NCBI GenBank assembly: GCA_963796325.1
Contig: CAWCLF010000001.1
Location: 744,001 to 808,000 of the forward strand
Length of the DNA: 64,000 bases
Direction: 5' to 3'
Source of the DNA: CAVYGN01 sp963796325
GTDB taxonomy: Bacteria; Spirochaetota; Brevinematia; Brevinematales; JAOACQ01
Positions 15,873 through 25,133 of this stretch are shown piece by piece. Every line of letters begins with the position of its first letter. Positions within the stretch are counted from its first letter, which is position 1. Under the pieces are notes generated by a model, which worked only from the letters and a program-made list of their open reading frames with translations, was not told where the DNA came from and made no database searches. Position numbers and translations under genes: made by a program.

Positions 15873-16724
15873 TTAAATATCCAGTTTTCTGCCGCTTAAA
15901 CGCTTCACGACTTCAGGATCGCGGTGATCGAAAAACATGCTTTTCTTTGTATCCAGCGTTGCTATCTTATCCAACTCTTCAGTGCTGAGATCAAAGTCGA
16001 AAATATTGAAATTCTCGGTAATTCTTTCCTTATGAACCGACTTCGGAATAGCGACTACCTTTCTCTGTGTCAGCCACCGCAGAATGACCTGAGCCACGGA
16101 TTTTTTGTATTTCCCGGCGATAGCAAGAAGAAGTTCATTCCGGAATAGATTGTTTTTACCTTCCGCAAAAGGCCCCCAGGATTCTATCTGAATTTTGTTT
16201 TCCTGCAGGAATTTCTGGGTTTCAACCTGCTGGCAGAATGGATGGGTTTCGATCTGGTTCACAGCAGGAACAACCTCATTATGCATTATCAGGTCCATTA
16301 CCCTGTCCGGATGGAAATTGCTGACACCGATGGCCCTCATTCTGCCTTCATGATAAAGTTCTTCCATAGCCCGCCAGGAGCCGTAAATATCCCCATAGGG
16401 CTGGTGAATCAGATAAAGGTCCAGATAATCCAATTGTAGTCTCCGAAGCGATTTTTCAAAAGCCTTCCTGGTGTTTTCGTACCCGGTATCCTGAATCCAG
16501 AGTTTTGTGGTTATAAACAGCTCTTCCCTTGCCGCGCCGCTCCTTTTAATTGCCTTACCGACCGCTGCTTCGTTTCCGTATGAAGCGGCTGTATCGATGA
16601 GACGATAGCCGGCATTTATAGCTTCATAAACGCCATTTTCACATTCATTTAAATCAGTTACCTGAAAAACGCCATACCCTAACAGGGGCATTTCCAGACC
16701 ATTGTTTAATAAAACCTTTTGCAT
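15873..16724 (-). CDS. aldo/keto reductase
   Basis: 283 residues, full length for NADPH-dependent aldo/keto reductases. The catalytic tetrad is visible: D44 and Y49 in LIDTAASYG, K74 in TTKLWIQD, H107 in LYLIHQPYG. Family motifs GVSNFHPDRV and the C-terminal IPKSVHKERI (NADPH binding) are also present. It reduces carbonyl compounds such as 2,5-diketogluconate or methylglyoxal; the exact substrate is not deducible. SD AAGGAGAG. The stubs upstream of it (another reductase, a MerR regulator) suggest this was once a MerR-controlled reductase cluster. Confidence 0.9.
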   Translation of the reverse strand: MQKVLLNNGLEMPLLGYGVFQVTDLNECENGVYEAINAGYRLIDTAASYGNEAAVGKAIKRSGAAREELFITTKLWIQDTGYENTRKAFEKSLRRLQLDYLDLYLIHQPYGDIYGSWRAMEELYHEGRMRAIGVSNFHPDRVMDLIMHNEVVPAVNQIETHPFCQQVETQKFLQENKIQIESWGPFAEGKNNLFRNELLLAIAGKYKKSVAQVILRWLTQRKVVAIPKSVHKERITENFNIFDFDLSTEELDKIATLDTKKSMFFDHRDPEVVKRLSGRKLDI

Positions 16725-16739
16725 ATAACTCTCCTTACC

Positions 16740-16829
16740 TCAGCGGCCGTAGCAATGGCTCATACCCATACAGCCCAGGCCGATAGCCGATACCTCAAGG
16801 CCGCTTTTTCCCAATTTACGTTTTTGCAT
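16740..16829 (-). pseudogene. N-terminal stub of a second aldo/keto reductase
   Basis: After GGGGGAG, ATG at 16829 gives KRKLGKSGLEVSAIGLGCMG, the start of YajO/AKR13-type reductases, then HCYGR and a stop. Only 29 residues survive of over 300. It may still be translated because its SD and start are intact. Confidence 0.65.
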
Positions 16830-16844
16830 TGTCTCCCCCTTTTT

Positions 16845-17105
16845 TCAATAAATAGAATCTTCCAGTTTTATTAATTCTTTTTCCTTTGCCATTACAGTCT
16901 TTTCATATCTTTCTATTTTGTAATCCAATCGTTCTATTGTTTTCTTCATTTCTTCCACTTTATCCATTAATATCCTTATTTGCTCGATTAAAAGATTTTT
17001 CCGGGCCTGGATGGTTTGATCCCCCTGTTCGAAAAGTGTTACATATTCGACCAATACTTCAATAGGGAGACCGGCATTCATTATATAACCTGGAGTGGAC
17101 ACCAA
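16845..17105 (-). pseudogene. MerR-family regulator, C-terminal fragment
   Basis: NAGLPIEVLVEYVTLFEQGD followed by a long coiled coil (IRILMDKVEEMKKTIERLDY) is the effector-side half of MerR regulators that usually control aldo/keto reductases. The DNA-binding helix-turn-helix (about 45 residues) is absent and replaced by VSTPGYIM, so it cannot act as a repressor or activator. It lies just upstream of the reductase stub, the standard genomic pairing. Confidence 0.65.
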
Positions 17106-17142
17106 GTCAAGGGTTTTTTAAAATTTATTTTTAGTCTGATAA

Positions 17143-19719
17143 TCAGGATGGAGCTGAAAGGGTGGGACCAGGGACATCCAGGCAAATTATGCAGACGTCG
17201 TCATTGAAATCGTCGGACCCATGAAAACTGATAAGCTGTTCGGAGAGATTCTTTATAAATTGTCCTGACGGCTGCTCGGAATTTTCAAGAATTACTTCGG
17301 TAATCCTTGCCTTTTCAAAATCCTCGTCCGGCTTTTCGTCCGAAAGGGTATCCGTCAAACCATCGGTATAAAGCAATATTTTTGAATTTTCCTTTACGCG
17401 AATGATATTGTTCGTATAATACTTCTTATTTTTTATCATTTCCAGATTGTCGATAACGCCCAGCGGCAAGCTTTTATTGGTTCCGGGAATAAAATCGATA
17501 AGACCGTCATGGATATAATACGGCAGATTATGCCCTGCGTTTGCGTAAATGAATTCGCTGGTGCCAAGCATCAGGATCCCGTAAAACGCCGTCACAAAAT
17601 TTCCTCCTGTTTGATTGAGAAGGGCTTCATTGAGAGACTGCAGGAGATATGCTGGATTATCCTGCATGAGCCTTGTCTGCCGAATAGTGCTTTTAATCAT
17701 TGATGTAACAAATGCTGCGGCGACTCCATGGCCGGAAACGTCGCTGACAAAAATGCCGATCCAGTTTTTCTCCTGGAATTCAAGGAAGTCGAAAAAATCG
17801 CCTCCGACAAGATCCATTGTTTTATAATAAAATGATATAAAAGGGTAGGAGGATTTTGTCGGAATAAGCTGGGACTGGATTCTTCTTGCGATGGATATGT
17901 CATTTTGCATTTCTATATTGCGCTTGTGTAGAATTGATTTTTCATTCTCCAGAGTATTTAAAAGTTCGCTTAACTGCCGCCGGTGAATTTCCTTCTGTTC
18001 AAGCAAGTATATATTCATATATATATTGCTCAGGATCATTAACAGATATTCATAGTCATTAACCAGTTTTTGGCGCAACTCGAACAACACATATCCAAGC
18101 CGGAGTTCATTATAGAAAAAACCGTATATTATATAATTTCTGCTTGATCCGGATCCCCTGATCAAACTGACCCAGTCATTAAAATATAAAGGCCAGCCGT
18201 CCGGATAAATTGAATAGATATTTTTAGATTTATCAAATGACAGCAGCAGGTTTAAATCGTGAGGAATAACCCATTGATCATCTGGTTTTAGCTCTTTAGC
18301 TTCCGGGAATAAATAAATATAGACGAGATTTAAGCCTATTACAGGGAACCATTTACATATGTTTTCAAGCATAGCGCTCCTGTCCCCGGACCTCATCAGT
18401 TCGCTCACAACATTTCTCATAACTTCGTCTTTGTGGACTTTATCCTCGAATTCCTTATTTTTATATTTAGTTTCCAGCCTGTCTTTAATTGAATAAAACT
18501 TCCGCATCGTATTTTTAAAAAAAGGATTCTCAAGGAAATTAACATCATGAATGTATAAATAATTAAACATCTCTTCCCAGAAATCGAAACTGATATCGAT
18601 CTCATAAAAATAACAAACCAGGTTTTCGAATTCAGACATAAGATCGTTCAGGTAATTTTCGTTGTCTTCCTTCTTTTCAAGAAAATCGAACAGTTTGCCT
18701 ATAAAATCGAGAAATTTGTCATACCTTGGGCCTACCAGGACGACATTGCTTACATTTTTTATTAAATTCGCAACAAAAGTCCGGCGGCTGTCCAATAAAT
18801 AGTTTGACTGATTATCAAGAAATACTGTCCCCCTGCTTTTTTTACAGCCGCATGAGTTCCTTATAACAAGGCTTGTACTTAAAGTTACATCGGCAACCTG
18901 ATTCCCGTTGATCAGGTCCATGGCCATATCGAAGGCTTTGACACCCTGCAGATATAATTGCTGGGTTATTGTAGTAAGCGGTGTTGACTGGTAAACACAT
19001 TCCGTTATATTATCAAAGCCCGTTAAAATAACCTGGCCCGGCACGTCAATGTTTCTGGATTTCAACTCCTCAAGGGCTCCGATCGCCATAGTATCATCGG
19101 AACATATGATTGCATCAAATTCGATCTTATTATCCAGCAGTTTTTTTACAGCGGCAGCCCCGCTTTGCGAAGTATAGTCCCCTTGAATGACAAGGGCAGG
19201 ATCAAATTGTATATTGTTATCTTTTAAACCTTCAATATAAGCTTCCATTCTGCTCTCTGCGTCAAAACTGCCAAGAGAGCCCTTAACAAAGGCTATCCTT
19301 TTTTTATTGTGCTCGCCCGCAATATGCTGAACCATATCAAGGATCCCGCTTTTGTTATCAACTTTTACACATGGAATATTATCAATTTTACCGCCGTAGC
19401 ATACCTTGGGGATGTCCTTATAACGTTCCATAAATTTTAAAATCTCTTCCCCGGTGGCTAAATTAAAAAAGCCTGCCGGGAAAATTAGTACATCAATTAA
19501 TTCTCTGGATATAAAATCCATTGAAAGATTACGCTGATAGCTGAATTGATAAGAATAAAAATTTAAAGCGTTAGAACGGAAAAGTACAGTGTTAATGCCG
19601 ATCTGCGCAGCCCTCTCGCTGACACCCTGCAAAATTTGCTTCTGGTATCCTTCTGCGGGATTTTCGATGAGAAAACCGACAGTCGTAATTCTTTTATTAT
19701 CCGTTTTTAAATCATCCAT
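17143..19719 (-). CDS. LacI-type sugar-sensor domain fused to a SpoIIE/RsbU phosphatase
   Basis: 858 residues from ATG at 19719 (an earlier TTG at 19785 is less likely). Residues 10-300 are a periplasmic-binding-protein fold of the LacI sensor type (VGFLIENPAEGYQKQILQGV; ICSDDTMAIGALEELKSRNI; VILTGFDN), but there is no HTH and no signal peptide, so it is cytoplasmic. After a helical linker, residues 600-855 form a PP2C-like phosphatase: DISIARRIQSQLIP, DLVGGDFFDF and VSDVSGHGVAAAF hold the metal aspartates. Such phosphatases act on anti-sigma-factor antagonists, so a bound sugar may control partner switching. No antagonist gene is adjacent. Confidence 0.85.
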   Translation of the reverse strand: MDDLKTDNKRITTVGFLIENPAEGYQKQILQGVSERAAQIGINTVLFRSNALNFYSYQFSYQRNLSMDFISRELIDVLIFPAGFFNLATGEEILKFMERYKDIPKVCYGGKIDNIPCVKVDNKSGILDMVQHIAGEHNKKRIAFVKGSLGSFDAESRMEAYIEGLKDNNIQFDPALVIQGDYTSQSGAAAVKKLLDNKIEFDAIICSDDTMAIGALEELKSRNIDVPGQVILTGFDNITECVYQSTPLTTITQQLYLQGVKAFDMAMDLINGNQVADVTLSTSLVIRNSCGCKKSRGTVFLDNQSNYLLDSRRTFVANLIKNVSNVVLVGPRYDKFLDFIGKLFDFLEKKEDNENYLNDLMSEFENLVCYFYEIDISFDFWEEMFNYLYIHDVNFLENPFFKNTMRKFYSIKDRLETKYKNKEFEDKVHKDEVMRNVVSELMRSGDRSAMLENICKWFPVIGLNLVYIYLFPEAKELKPDDQWVIPHDLNLLLSFDKSKNIYSIYPDGWPLYFNDWVSLIRGSGSSRNYIIYGFFYNELRLGYVLFELRQKLVNDYEYLLMILSNIYMNIYLLEQKEIHRRQLSELLNTLENEKSILHKRNIEMQNDISIARRIQSQLIPTKSSYPFISFYYKTMDLVGGDFFDFLEFQEKNWIGIFVSDVSGHGVAAAFVTSMIKSTIRQTRLMQDNPAYLLQSLNEALLNQTGGNFVTAFYGILMLGTSEFIYANAGHNLPYYIHDGLIDFIPGTNKSLPLGVIDNLEMIKNKKYYTNNIIRVKENSKILLYTDGLTDTLSDEKPDEDFEKARITEVILENSEQPSGQFIKNLSEQLISFHGSDDFNDDVCIICLDVPGPTLSAPS

Positions 19720-20064
19720 CCATTCATCCCTATAAACCGATATTTCCCATTTGACACCTTGTTCTCCCGGAAAAATGCTTCCCAAATCCGCATTATTACC
19801 ATTATAACCCCGCTGTTATTACCCGTCAATGATAATCTGCGCCCCCCTGATTTTTTCATGAACGGCGTCGATATCGTATTCGAACCTGTAAAAAGTGAAT
19901 ATTGATGAAAGAACCACTCTCATCAATTTTAACTGAGACAATGAAAAATTTCATATAATCTGAAATTTTTTGAAATATCAATCCCTGTTAGTAGAATAAT
20001 TTAAGCTTTTAATAAAATTTGAAATTTGAAATAAAAGGCGCCAATTACGGTTTTTTTAGGTGTT
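19720..20064. other. intergenic stretch with a possible gene scrap
   Basis: On the minus strand 19889-19819 reads YRFEYDIDAVHEKIRGAQ before a stop, faintly like the end of a glyoxalase/VOC protein. The rest is AT-rich (repeated GAAATTT words around 19945-20030) with no supported gene. Confidence 0.25.
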
Positions 20065-20643
20065 TTAACGCCACGCAAGAAAAATATTTTTCATCTCCTG
20101 GATTAGCTTTTCTTCAGGGATCTGTTTTTTTTTCATCAGCCACCTTTTAACAGTATTAATAATAGCTCCGGTAAAAAAGGATGCGATTGTTTCGGGAGAT
20201 GCCTGGATATTTATGCCCTTTTTTATCCCGATCCCGATTTTTTTTATAATATCTGAGGTAATCTCTTCGGAAAGTATGTCGAGAAGAATTGGCAATAAGT
20301 TACTGTTCAATGCGTTATCGACAAATCGTTCGTGTTTTTTTAAAAAGTCTATCAGGTGCTGGACTATGCTGATATAAAAAGACTGTGAATCCTTGTAATC
20401 CGTCGAGGCCGGATTCATTGAATCATACCCGGTTTGAAGCTGCCATATAAAAAAACGCAAGAATTCATATTTATCACTGAAATGTTTATAAAATGTCGTC
20501 CTTCGTATCATGGCTTTTTCACATAATTCATTAATCGTTATATCTTCAAAGTTCTTCTCGCTCATAAGCTGTAAAAAAGCTTCTGATAATGATTTATAGG
20601 TACGGATAACCCGTAAGTCATATTTATTCTGCATATCTTCCAT
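20065..20643 (-). CDS. TetR-family transcriptional repressor
   Basis: 192 residues. The N-terminal HTH spans about 10-55 (LSEAFLQLMSEKNFEDITIN, ELCEKAMIRRTTFYKHF), the standard TetR DNA-binding motif with YKHF at the recognition helix end. The C-terminal ligand domain is poorly conserved, as usual; its length fits the TetR/DhaS-like subgroup. It is divergent from oleate hydratase with 142 bp between starts, so it very likely represses that gene and responds to fatty acids. ATG at 20634 (MQNKYDL) is an alternative start, three codons in. Confidence 0.85.
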   Translation of the reverse strand: MEDMQNKYDLRVIRTYKSLSEAFLQLMSEKNFEDITINELCEKAMIRRTTFYKHFSDKYEFLRFFIWQLQTGYDSMNPASTDYKDSQSFYISIVQHLIDFLKKHERFVDNALNSNLLPILLDILSEEITSDIIKKIGIGIKKGINIQASPETIASFFTGAIINTVKRWLMKKKQIPEEKLIQEMKNIFLAWR

Positions 20644-20724
20644 CCTTTTTCAGGGACAAATCCGGATATATTGTCTCTTATCTGCCAAAAGAATCCGTTT
20701 TGACTGTTGAATTTCTTTCAGATC

Positions 20725-20753
20725 TATATTAATATAATAAGTGACAAATGTCA
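20725..20753 (+). promoter_or_regulatory. oleate hydratase promoter region with candidate TetR operator
   Basis: A TATAAT hexamer lies at 20733-20738, and TGACA-AA-TGTCA (20742-20753) is a short perfect dyad at the expected transcription start. A further TGACAT word lies just before the Shine-Dalgarno AGGAGG. An operator here would block the hydratase promoter; assignment to the divergent TetR is inference. Confidence 0.45.
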
Positions 20754-20785
20754 ATTATCTAACATATGACATTTAGGAGGATATT

Positions 20786-22510
20786 ATGAGGAATTACGAC
20801 AGAATCAATGCCGTCAAACCGGAAAATATTGAAAAAAAACATGCTTACATCATCGGCGGCGGCATCGCCGGCCTCTCTGCAGCTGTATCCCTTGTAACGG
20901 ATGCTTATATGCCCGCTGACAACGTGACGGTCTACGAGTCATTGTCCCTCGTCGGGGGTTCGATGGATGGGGCCGGAGATGAGGAGCATGGCTATACATG
21001 CCGCGGAGAGCGCGAACTTGAGGCGCGCATGGAGTGCCTGTGGTACATCTGCAGCAAAGTTCCTTCCATCCAGACGCCCGGCCGGACAATTCTCGACGAG
21101 ACATTTGAGGCAAATGTCCGGGAGCCGATCTACTCCAACTTCCGTCTTATGCACCGGCAGGGCCGGCGCTACCCTGCGACCGGTCAGTACATGTCAGACA
21201 AAGACGCGAAACGGACGGCAAAGCTTCTCCTGACTCCGGAGGAGGAGCTCGAAGGATTAACAGTAGCCGACTGGTTCACCCCGGAGTTCACGAAGTCGGT
21301 GTTCTGGTACTGCTGGAGCTCGATGCTTGCCTTTCGCGACTTTCACTCGGTCATCGAGGTGAAACGTTACCTCTCGCGCTTCATGATGTATGCCCCCGGC
21401 CTCACCCGCCTCGTCGGTATCCTGCATACCGAATACAATGAATACGACTCGGTCATCAAGCCGATGCAGGTCTGGCTGCAGTCACTGGGAGTACATTTCA
21501 TAACGGGGACGACCGTTGTCGATATGGACCTGATCGACAAGGATGGCGAAACCGTTGCCACCGGGCTGCGGCTCAGGGATGCTGCCGGAGAACGCCGTGT
21601 TGCACTTACCCGCAATGACCTTGTATTCTTCACGAACGGATCGCTCACGCAGAACGCATCGATGGGTGACACGGGCACGGCCGCTGCATTGAACCGCGAT
21701 ACCCTCGAACGCGGCTGCTTTACCCTCTGGGAGAAACTTGCCGCAAACGACCCCAAGTTTGGAAACCCTGCGGCCTTTATCTCGGATATCGAGAAGTCGA
21801 ACTGGATTTCATTCTTCCCTACGATCAGGGGCGACAGGAGTTTTTTCGACTTCATTGAAGCCAAAACGGGCGACAAAGCGGGGACCGGAGGCGGGATGAC
21901 GATCATTGACTCGTCCTGGAAGCTCTCATTTGTCCTTTACGGCAAGTACTTCCCGAACCAGCCGGAAAACGTCAACGTCTTCTGGGCATATGGGCAGGTG
22001 AGCGAAGTCCCCGGCAACTACATCAAAAAACCGATGCGCGAATGCTCGGGCGCCGAGATGTTCGCCGAACTGATGTACCATTGCGGGATGTCAAAAGAGC
22101 AAATAGACCTTACCCTGGTTCACTCGAAAGTCTCGACCTCGATGATGCCTTACATTACTTCGCAGTTCATGCCGCGAAAGATCATCGACCGGCCTAAGGT
22201 TATCCCGGAAGGCTGTGTCAACCTTGCCTTTATAGGCCAGTTTGCCGAGCTGCCGCTGGATGTCGTATTCACTGTCGAGACATCTGTTTGCACAGCTTTG
22301 ATGGCCGTTTGGGGACTGACGGGCCTGAAGAAGCCGATGATTCCCGTATACGAACCCGGCTATGACCTGCGGGTGATCATCGGGAATCTCAAGGCCAGCC
22401 TCGGTATCGAGCAGATCTCGCTCAGACACCTCCCGCGTTTGCTGAGGACGGGGATGTCTCTGAAACTGTTGCTACGCCAGCTCAAAAATATTCCGAAAGC
22501 ACATTGCTGA
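20786..22510 (+). CDS. ohyA: oleate hydratase (FAD-dependent fatty acid double-bond hydratase)
   Basis: 574 residues, normal for the family once called myosin-cross-reactive antigen. The FAD-binding motif is YIIGGGIAGLSAA (21-33), with the second glycine pair in SLVGGSMDGAGDEEHGY and the conserved CRGERELEARMECLW. It adds water to cis-9 double bonds of oleate or linoleate, giving 10-hydroxy fatty acids, and detoxifies free unsaturated acids. The coding sequence is distinctly GC-richer than both flanks, with GC-ending codons, which points to horizontal acquisition. Strong SD (AGGAGG). Regulated in all likelihood by the divergent TetR. 22511-22776 downstream contains nothing I can identify. Confidence 0.93.
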   Translation: MRNYDRINAVKPENIEKKHAYIIGGGIAGLSAAVSLVTDAYMPADNVTVYESLSLVGGSMDGAGDEEHGYTCRGERELEARMECLWYICSKVPSIQTPGRTILDETFEANVREPIYSNFRLMHRQGRRYPATGQYMSDKDAKRTAKLLLTPEEELEGLTVADWFTPEFTKSVFWYCWSSMLAFRDFHSVIEVKRYLSRFMMYAPGLTRLVGILHTEYNEYDSVIKPMQVWLQSLGVHFITGTTVVDMDLIDKDGETVATGLRLRDAAGERRVALTRNDLVFFTNGSLTQNASMGDTGTAAALNRDTLERGCFTLWEKLAANDPKFGNPAAFISDIEKSNWISFFPTIRGDRSFFDFIEAKTGDKAGTGGGMTIIDSSWKLSFVLYGKYFPNQPENVNVFWAYGQVSEVPGNYIKKPMRECSGAEMFAELMYHCGMSKEQIDLTLVHSKVSTSMMPYITSQFMPRKIIDRPKVIPEGCVNLAFIGQFAELPLDVVFTVETSVCTALMAVWGLTGLKKPMIPVYEPGYDLRVIIGNLKASLGIEQISLRHLPRLLRTGMSLKLLLRQLKNIPKAHC

Positions 22511-22776
22511 TAGTAGTCTAGGTGAGCATCGGTCTATCGACCAGCGGCAGGACCGGTTTGACATGATGTATTTTACCATAGTATAATTGTTATTGTAGTG
22601 AAAGCGCATTCAAAAGTGGCAAGAGGGTTGGCTATATGGAAAATATTGAATAAAACAGGAATTGCTTATGAATATTATAATAAAATTTTTCCAGGCAATT
22701 GCCGGAATTAAAAGAACTTAAGGCCAAGCATGGGATTTGATTTTGCAAACCCCGACGTGATAAATCCTATTTCTGC

Positions 22777-23682
22777 TTAGCTGCTAAAATTATAACAGTT
22801 CTTCCCGGATTCTTTCGATTTGTATAACGCAATATCCGCTTTTTTAAATAATTCTTCAATAGTTTTTCCGTTTTCGGGATAAACGGCGATGCCGATGCTG
22901 AATAACGGGCAAATGACCGAATTTTTAATAGTTATTGGCATTCTCGCGGAATTTAAAAAGCGGGCCGCCAGTTCTTCGATTTCCCCCTTTTTTTCAATTT
23001 CAACCGACAGTACGGCAAATTCATCGCCGCCTACCCTGGAAACCGTATCGTATTTTCTTACCGCGGAATTCAATCTTTTTGCGGTTTCAACTAGAACATC
23101 GTCCCCGGTTAAATGACCGAATGTATCGTTGATTGATTTAAAATTATCCATGTCGATTAAGAATATGGCCGTCATCGTTCCTTTCCTTTGGGCCATCGAA
23201 ATGCCTTTTAGAATCCTTTCGTGAAGAAAAGCCCTGTTCGGCAGCCCGGTCAGAAAATCATGCATGGCCATTTCTTCAGCCTTGGCCTTTTCTTCCTGAA
23301 GCTGTTTTTCTATTTTTTTAAGATAGGTAACATCCGATACATAGGCGATGATACCTTTTACTTTGCCGTCTACGATATCCGGCATATATGTTGTAACGGA
23401 ATATATTGTATCACCATATGAAGTCGGGATAGTGCGTTCAAATACCTGTATTTTCCCTTTGTATGCCTTTTTTAAATAAGGCAGGCTTTTCCTGTACAGC
23501 GGTCCCAAAAATTCTTTTATTGTTATTTTGTCAATCATATCTTCGCTTTTCTTCCCGAACCATTCAGAGCAGGCTTGGTTTGCGAATCTGCATACCTGGT
23601 CGCTATCCCAATATGCCAGCATTGCGTGGATCGAATTGGCAACCTTAATGGAATAATAATTCATAATTTCATTAATTTCCAT
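22777..23682 (-). CDS. PAS-GGDEF diguanylate cyclase
   Basis: 301 residues. Residues 10-130 are a PAS domain (LAYWDSDQVCRFANQACSEW, the MEKHAI-type variant); residues 140-301 are a GGDEF domain with DFLTGLPNRAFLHERI, active-site GGDEF, and an inhibitory RxxD site (RKYD) exactly five residues before it. It should make cyclic di-GMP from GTP and be product-inhibited. No membrane segment, hence a cytoplasmic sensor. It stands alone, divergent from the LuxR-type genes that precede the chemotaxis operon, a typical place for motility control. Confidence 0.9.
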   Translation of the reverse strand: MEINEIMNYYSIKVANSIHAMLAYWDSDQVCRFANQACSEWFGKKSEDMIDKITIKEFLGPLYRKSLPYLKKAYKGKIQVFERTIPTSYGDTIYSVTTYMPDIVDGKVKGIIAYVSDVTYLKKIEKQLQEEKAKAEEMAMHDFLTGLPNRAFLHERILKGISMAQRKGTMTAIFLIDMDNFKSINDTFGHLTGDDVLVETAKRLNSAVRKYDTVSRVGGDEFAVLSVEIEKKGEIEELAARFLNSARMPITIKNSVICPLFSIGIAVYPENGKTIEELFKKADIALYKSKESGKNCYNFSS

Positions 23683-23916
23683 AATGCCCGCCCATGTTTA
23701 ATAATCTAATTTTATTCCATATTAGGAATTATATGCATTGAAAAATAATAATCCGAAAGATGAAATAACTCAAATTATTCAAATGCAAAATTCTAAAATT
23801 AATATTTTCTTGCCTTAAAAAGTAGGATTTATTAGCATAATAACATACCCTGCCGGATATTTTAAAACAACACCGTTGGGTTTTTCAGATGATAAATTAA
23901 AAAAGGAGGGTAAAGT

Positions 23917-25005
23917 ATGAATCATCAAATCGGCGATTATGAATCAAAAGACTTGACAGTAGAAAAAATAGAAAATAAGTACCATGATTTATACAATTCT
24001 GTCAAGGAAGGCCTGGTCCTGCTTGACGAAGACGGTAACTTTAAAGAGTGCAATAAGGCATTTACAATAATCACGGGTTATACCGTGCAGGAATTAAAAA
24101 CGACGATATTTTTGGACAAAATATTTAAAAATTGGGAAACAGCTTACCAGAATATTGCGAAACAGGTTTATAAAAAAGGAAATAGCGAAGAATTTGAAAG
24201 GGAATTAAACTGTAAAGATGGTAAAACTATAATCGTTACTATCGAGGGCAGTATTTCAAATAAAAATTTTATGAATCTTGATATCTGGGTTCTTGTGCAC
24301 GATATTTCGTACAAAAAAAAATTGGAAAGGGAAATAATTGAAAACGAGCAGAAATATCATTTGCTTTTCGAGTCGTTAGATGTTTCCATTTTTATTAGTG
24401 ATGGAAAAACAAGGAAAATTCTTGATGTTAACAGCCATCTGATCGAAACTTTCGGATATACGAAAACCGAATTGCTGAACATGAAAATTGAGTCGCTTTC
24501 TATGGAACCATTGTCAACGATAAATATGACCAATGAAATTTTGAATGGAAAAATAAAACAAATTCCAGTACAATGGTATCTTAGAAAGAATAATAGTCCT
24601 GTTCCCTTGGCAATCACCCTGGGAACTTATTTATGGGAAGGGAGGAAAATTATCTGCGGCATCGCAAGGGATATCACTGAATATATAAATGAGAACATAA
24701 AAAAAACCAATCTTATAAATAAAATAAACGAGCTGCATATTGATATTACCGATTTCATTGAAATTTTAAAAACAAATTACATGAACCAGCCAACGATGAG
24801 CCTTCTGAATTACGGGATTACGGAAAAAGAGCTTCATGTTATTTTTCTTATTACACAGGGTCTCAGCAACAAGGAAATAGCAGACAAGTTACACACTGCT
24901 GAAGTAACGGTAAAAAAGCATATTTCTTCGATATTTCAAAAATTGAAGTTAAAAAAAAGGACTGAATTAATGAGTTTTATAATTAATAAAAACATCAAAC
25001 TGTAA
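23917..25005 (+). CDS. PAS-PAS-LuxR-type transcriptional regulator (first of a tandem pair)
   Basis: 362 residues: PAS 1 (about 20-135, LVLLDEDGNFKECNKAFTII), PAS 2 (about 145-260, IFISDGKTRKILDVNSHLIE) and a C-terminal LuxR helix-turn-helix (295-362: GITEKELHVIFLITQGLSNK, EVTVKKHISSIFQKLKLKKR). It binds DNA as a dimer and responds to an unknown cytoplasmic signal. There is no receiver domain, so it is not a classic two-component regulator. Good SD (AAGGAGGG). The next gene is a shorter paralogue. Located upstream of the chemotaxis operon, which it might regulate (inference). Confidence 0.85.
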   Translation: MNHQIGDYESKDLTVEKIENKYHDLYNSVKEGLVLLDEDGNFKECNKAFTIITGYTVQELKTTIFLDKIFKNWETAYQNIAKQVYKKGNSEEFERELNCKDGKTIIVTIEGSISNKNFMNLDIWVLVHDISYKKKLEREIIENEQKYHLLFESLDVSIFISDGKTRKILDVNSHLIETFGYTKTELLNMKIESLSMEPLSTINMTNEILNGKIKQIPVQWYLRKNNSPVPLAITLGTYLWEGRKIICGIARDITEYINENIKKTNLINKINELHIDITDFIEILKTNYMNQPTMSLLNYGITEKELHVIFLITQGLSNKEIADKLHTAEVTVKKHISSIFQKLKLKKRTELMSFIINKNIKL

Positions 25006-25027
25006 TTTCTCAGGACTTTCCTTTAAC

Positions 25028-25071
25028 CCCTCTTATACTTTTTATATCCCTTATCTATCCGCAGGTATAAT
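25028..25071 (+). promoter_or_regulatory. intergenic motif, copy 1 (shared with 25891-25937)
   Basis: The stretch holds TTATAC, TTTTATAT, CCTTATCTATCCG and a final TATAAT-like GTATAAT in the same order and spacing as at 25891-25937. It lies about 65 bp upstream of the second LuxR-type gene. Conservation in diverged intergenic DNA suggests a promoter or binding site; TATAAT could be the -10 box. Confidence 0.5.
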
Positions 25072-25133
25072 AGTTTTAATTTTATTCCGGTTTATACTCT
25101 TTTTAAAGCTTTTTAAAGCAGAGAGGCGGATTT

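Noticed and set aside
20850..22429. Several long antisense frames inside the oleate hydratase gene
   Set aside because: Expected in GC-rich coding sequence; no motifs, no SD.
22511..22776. Possible reading frame after oleate hydratase
   Set aside because: Stop codons in every frame and no recognisable motif longer than a few residues.
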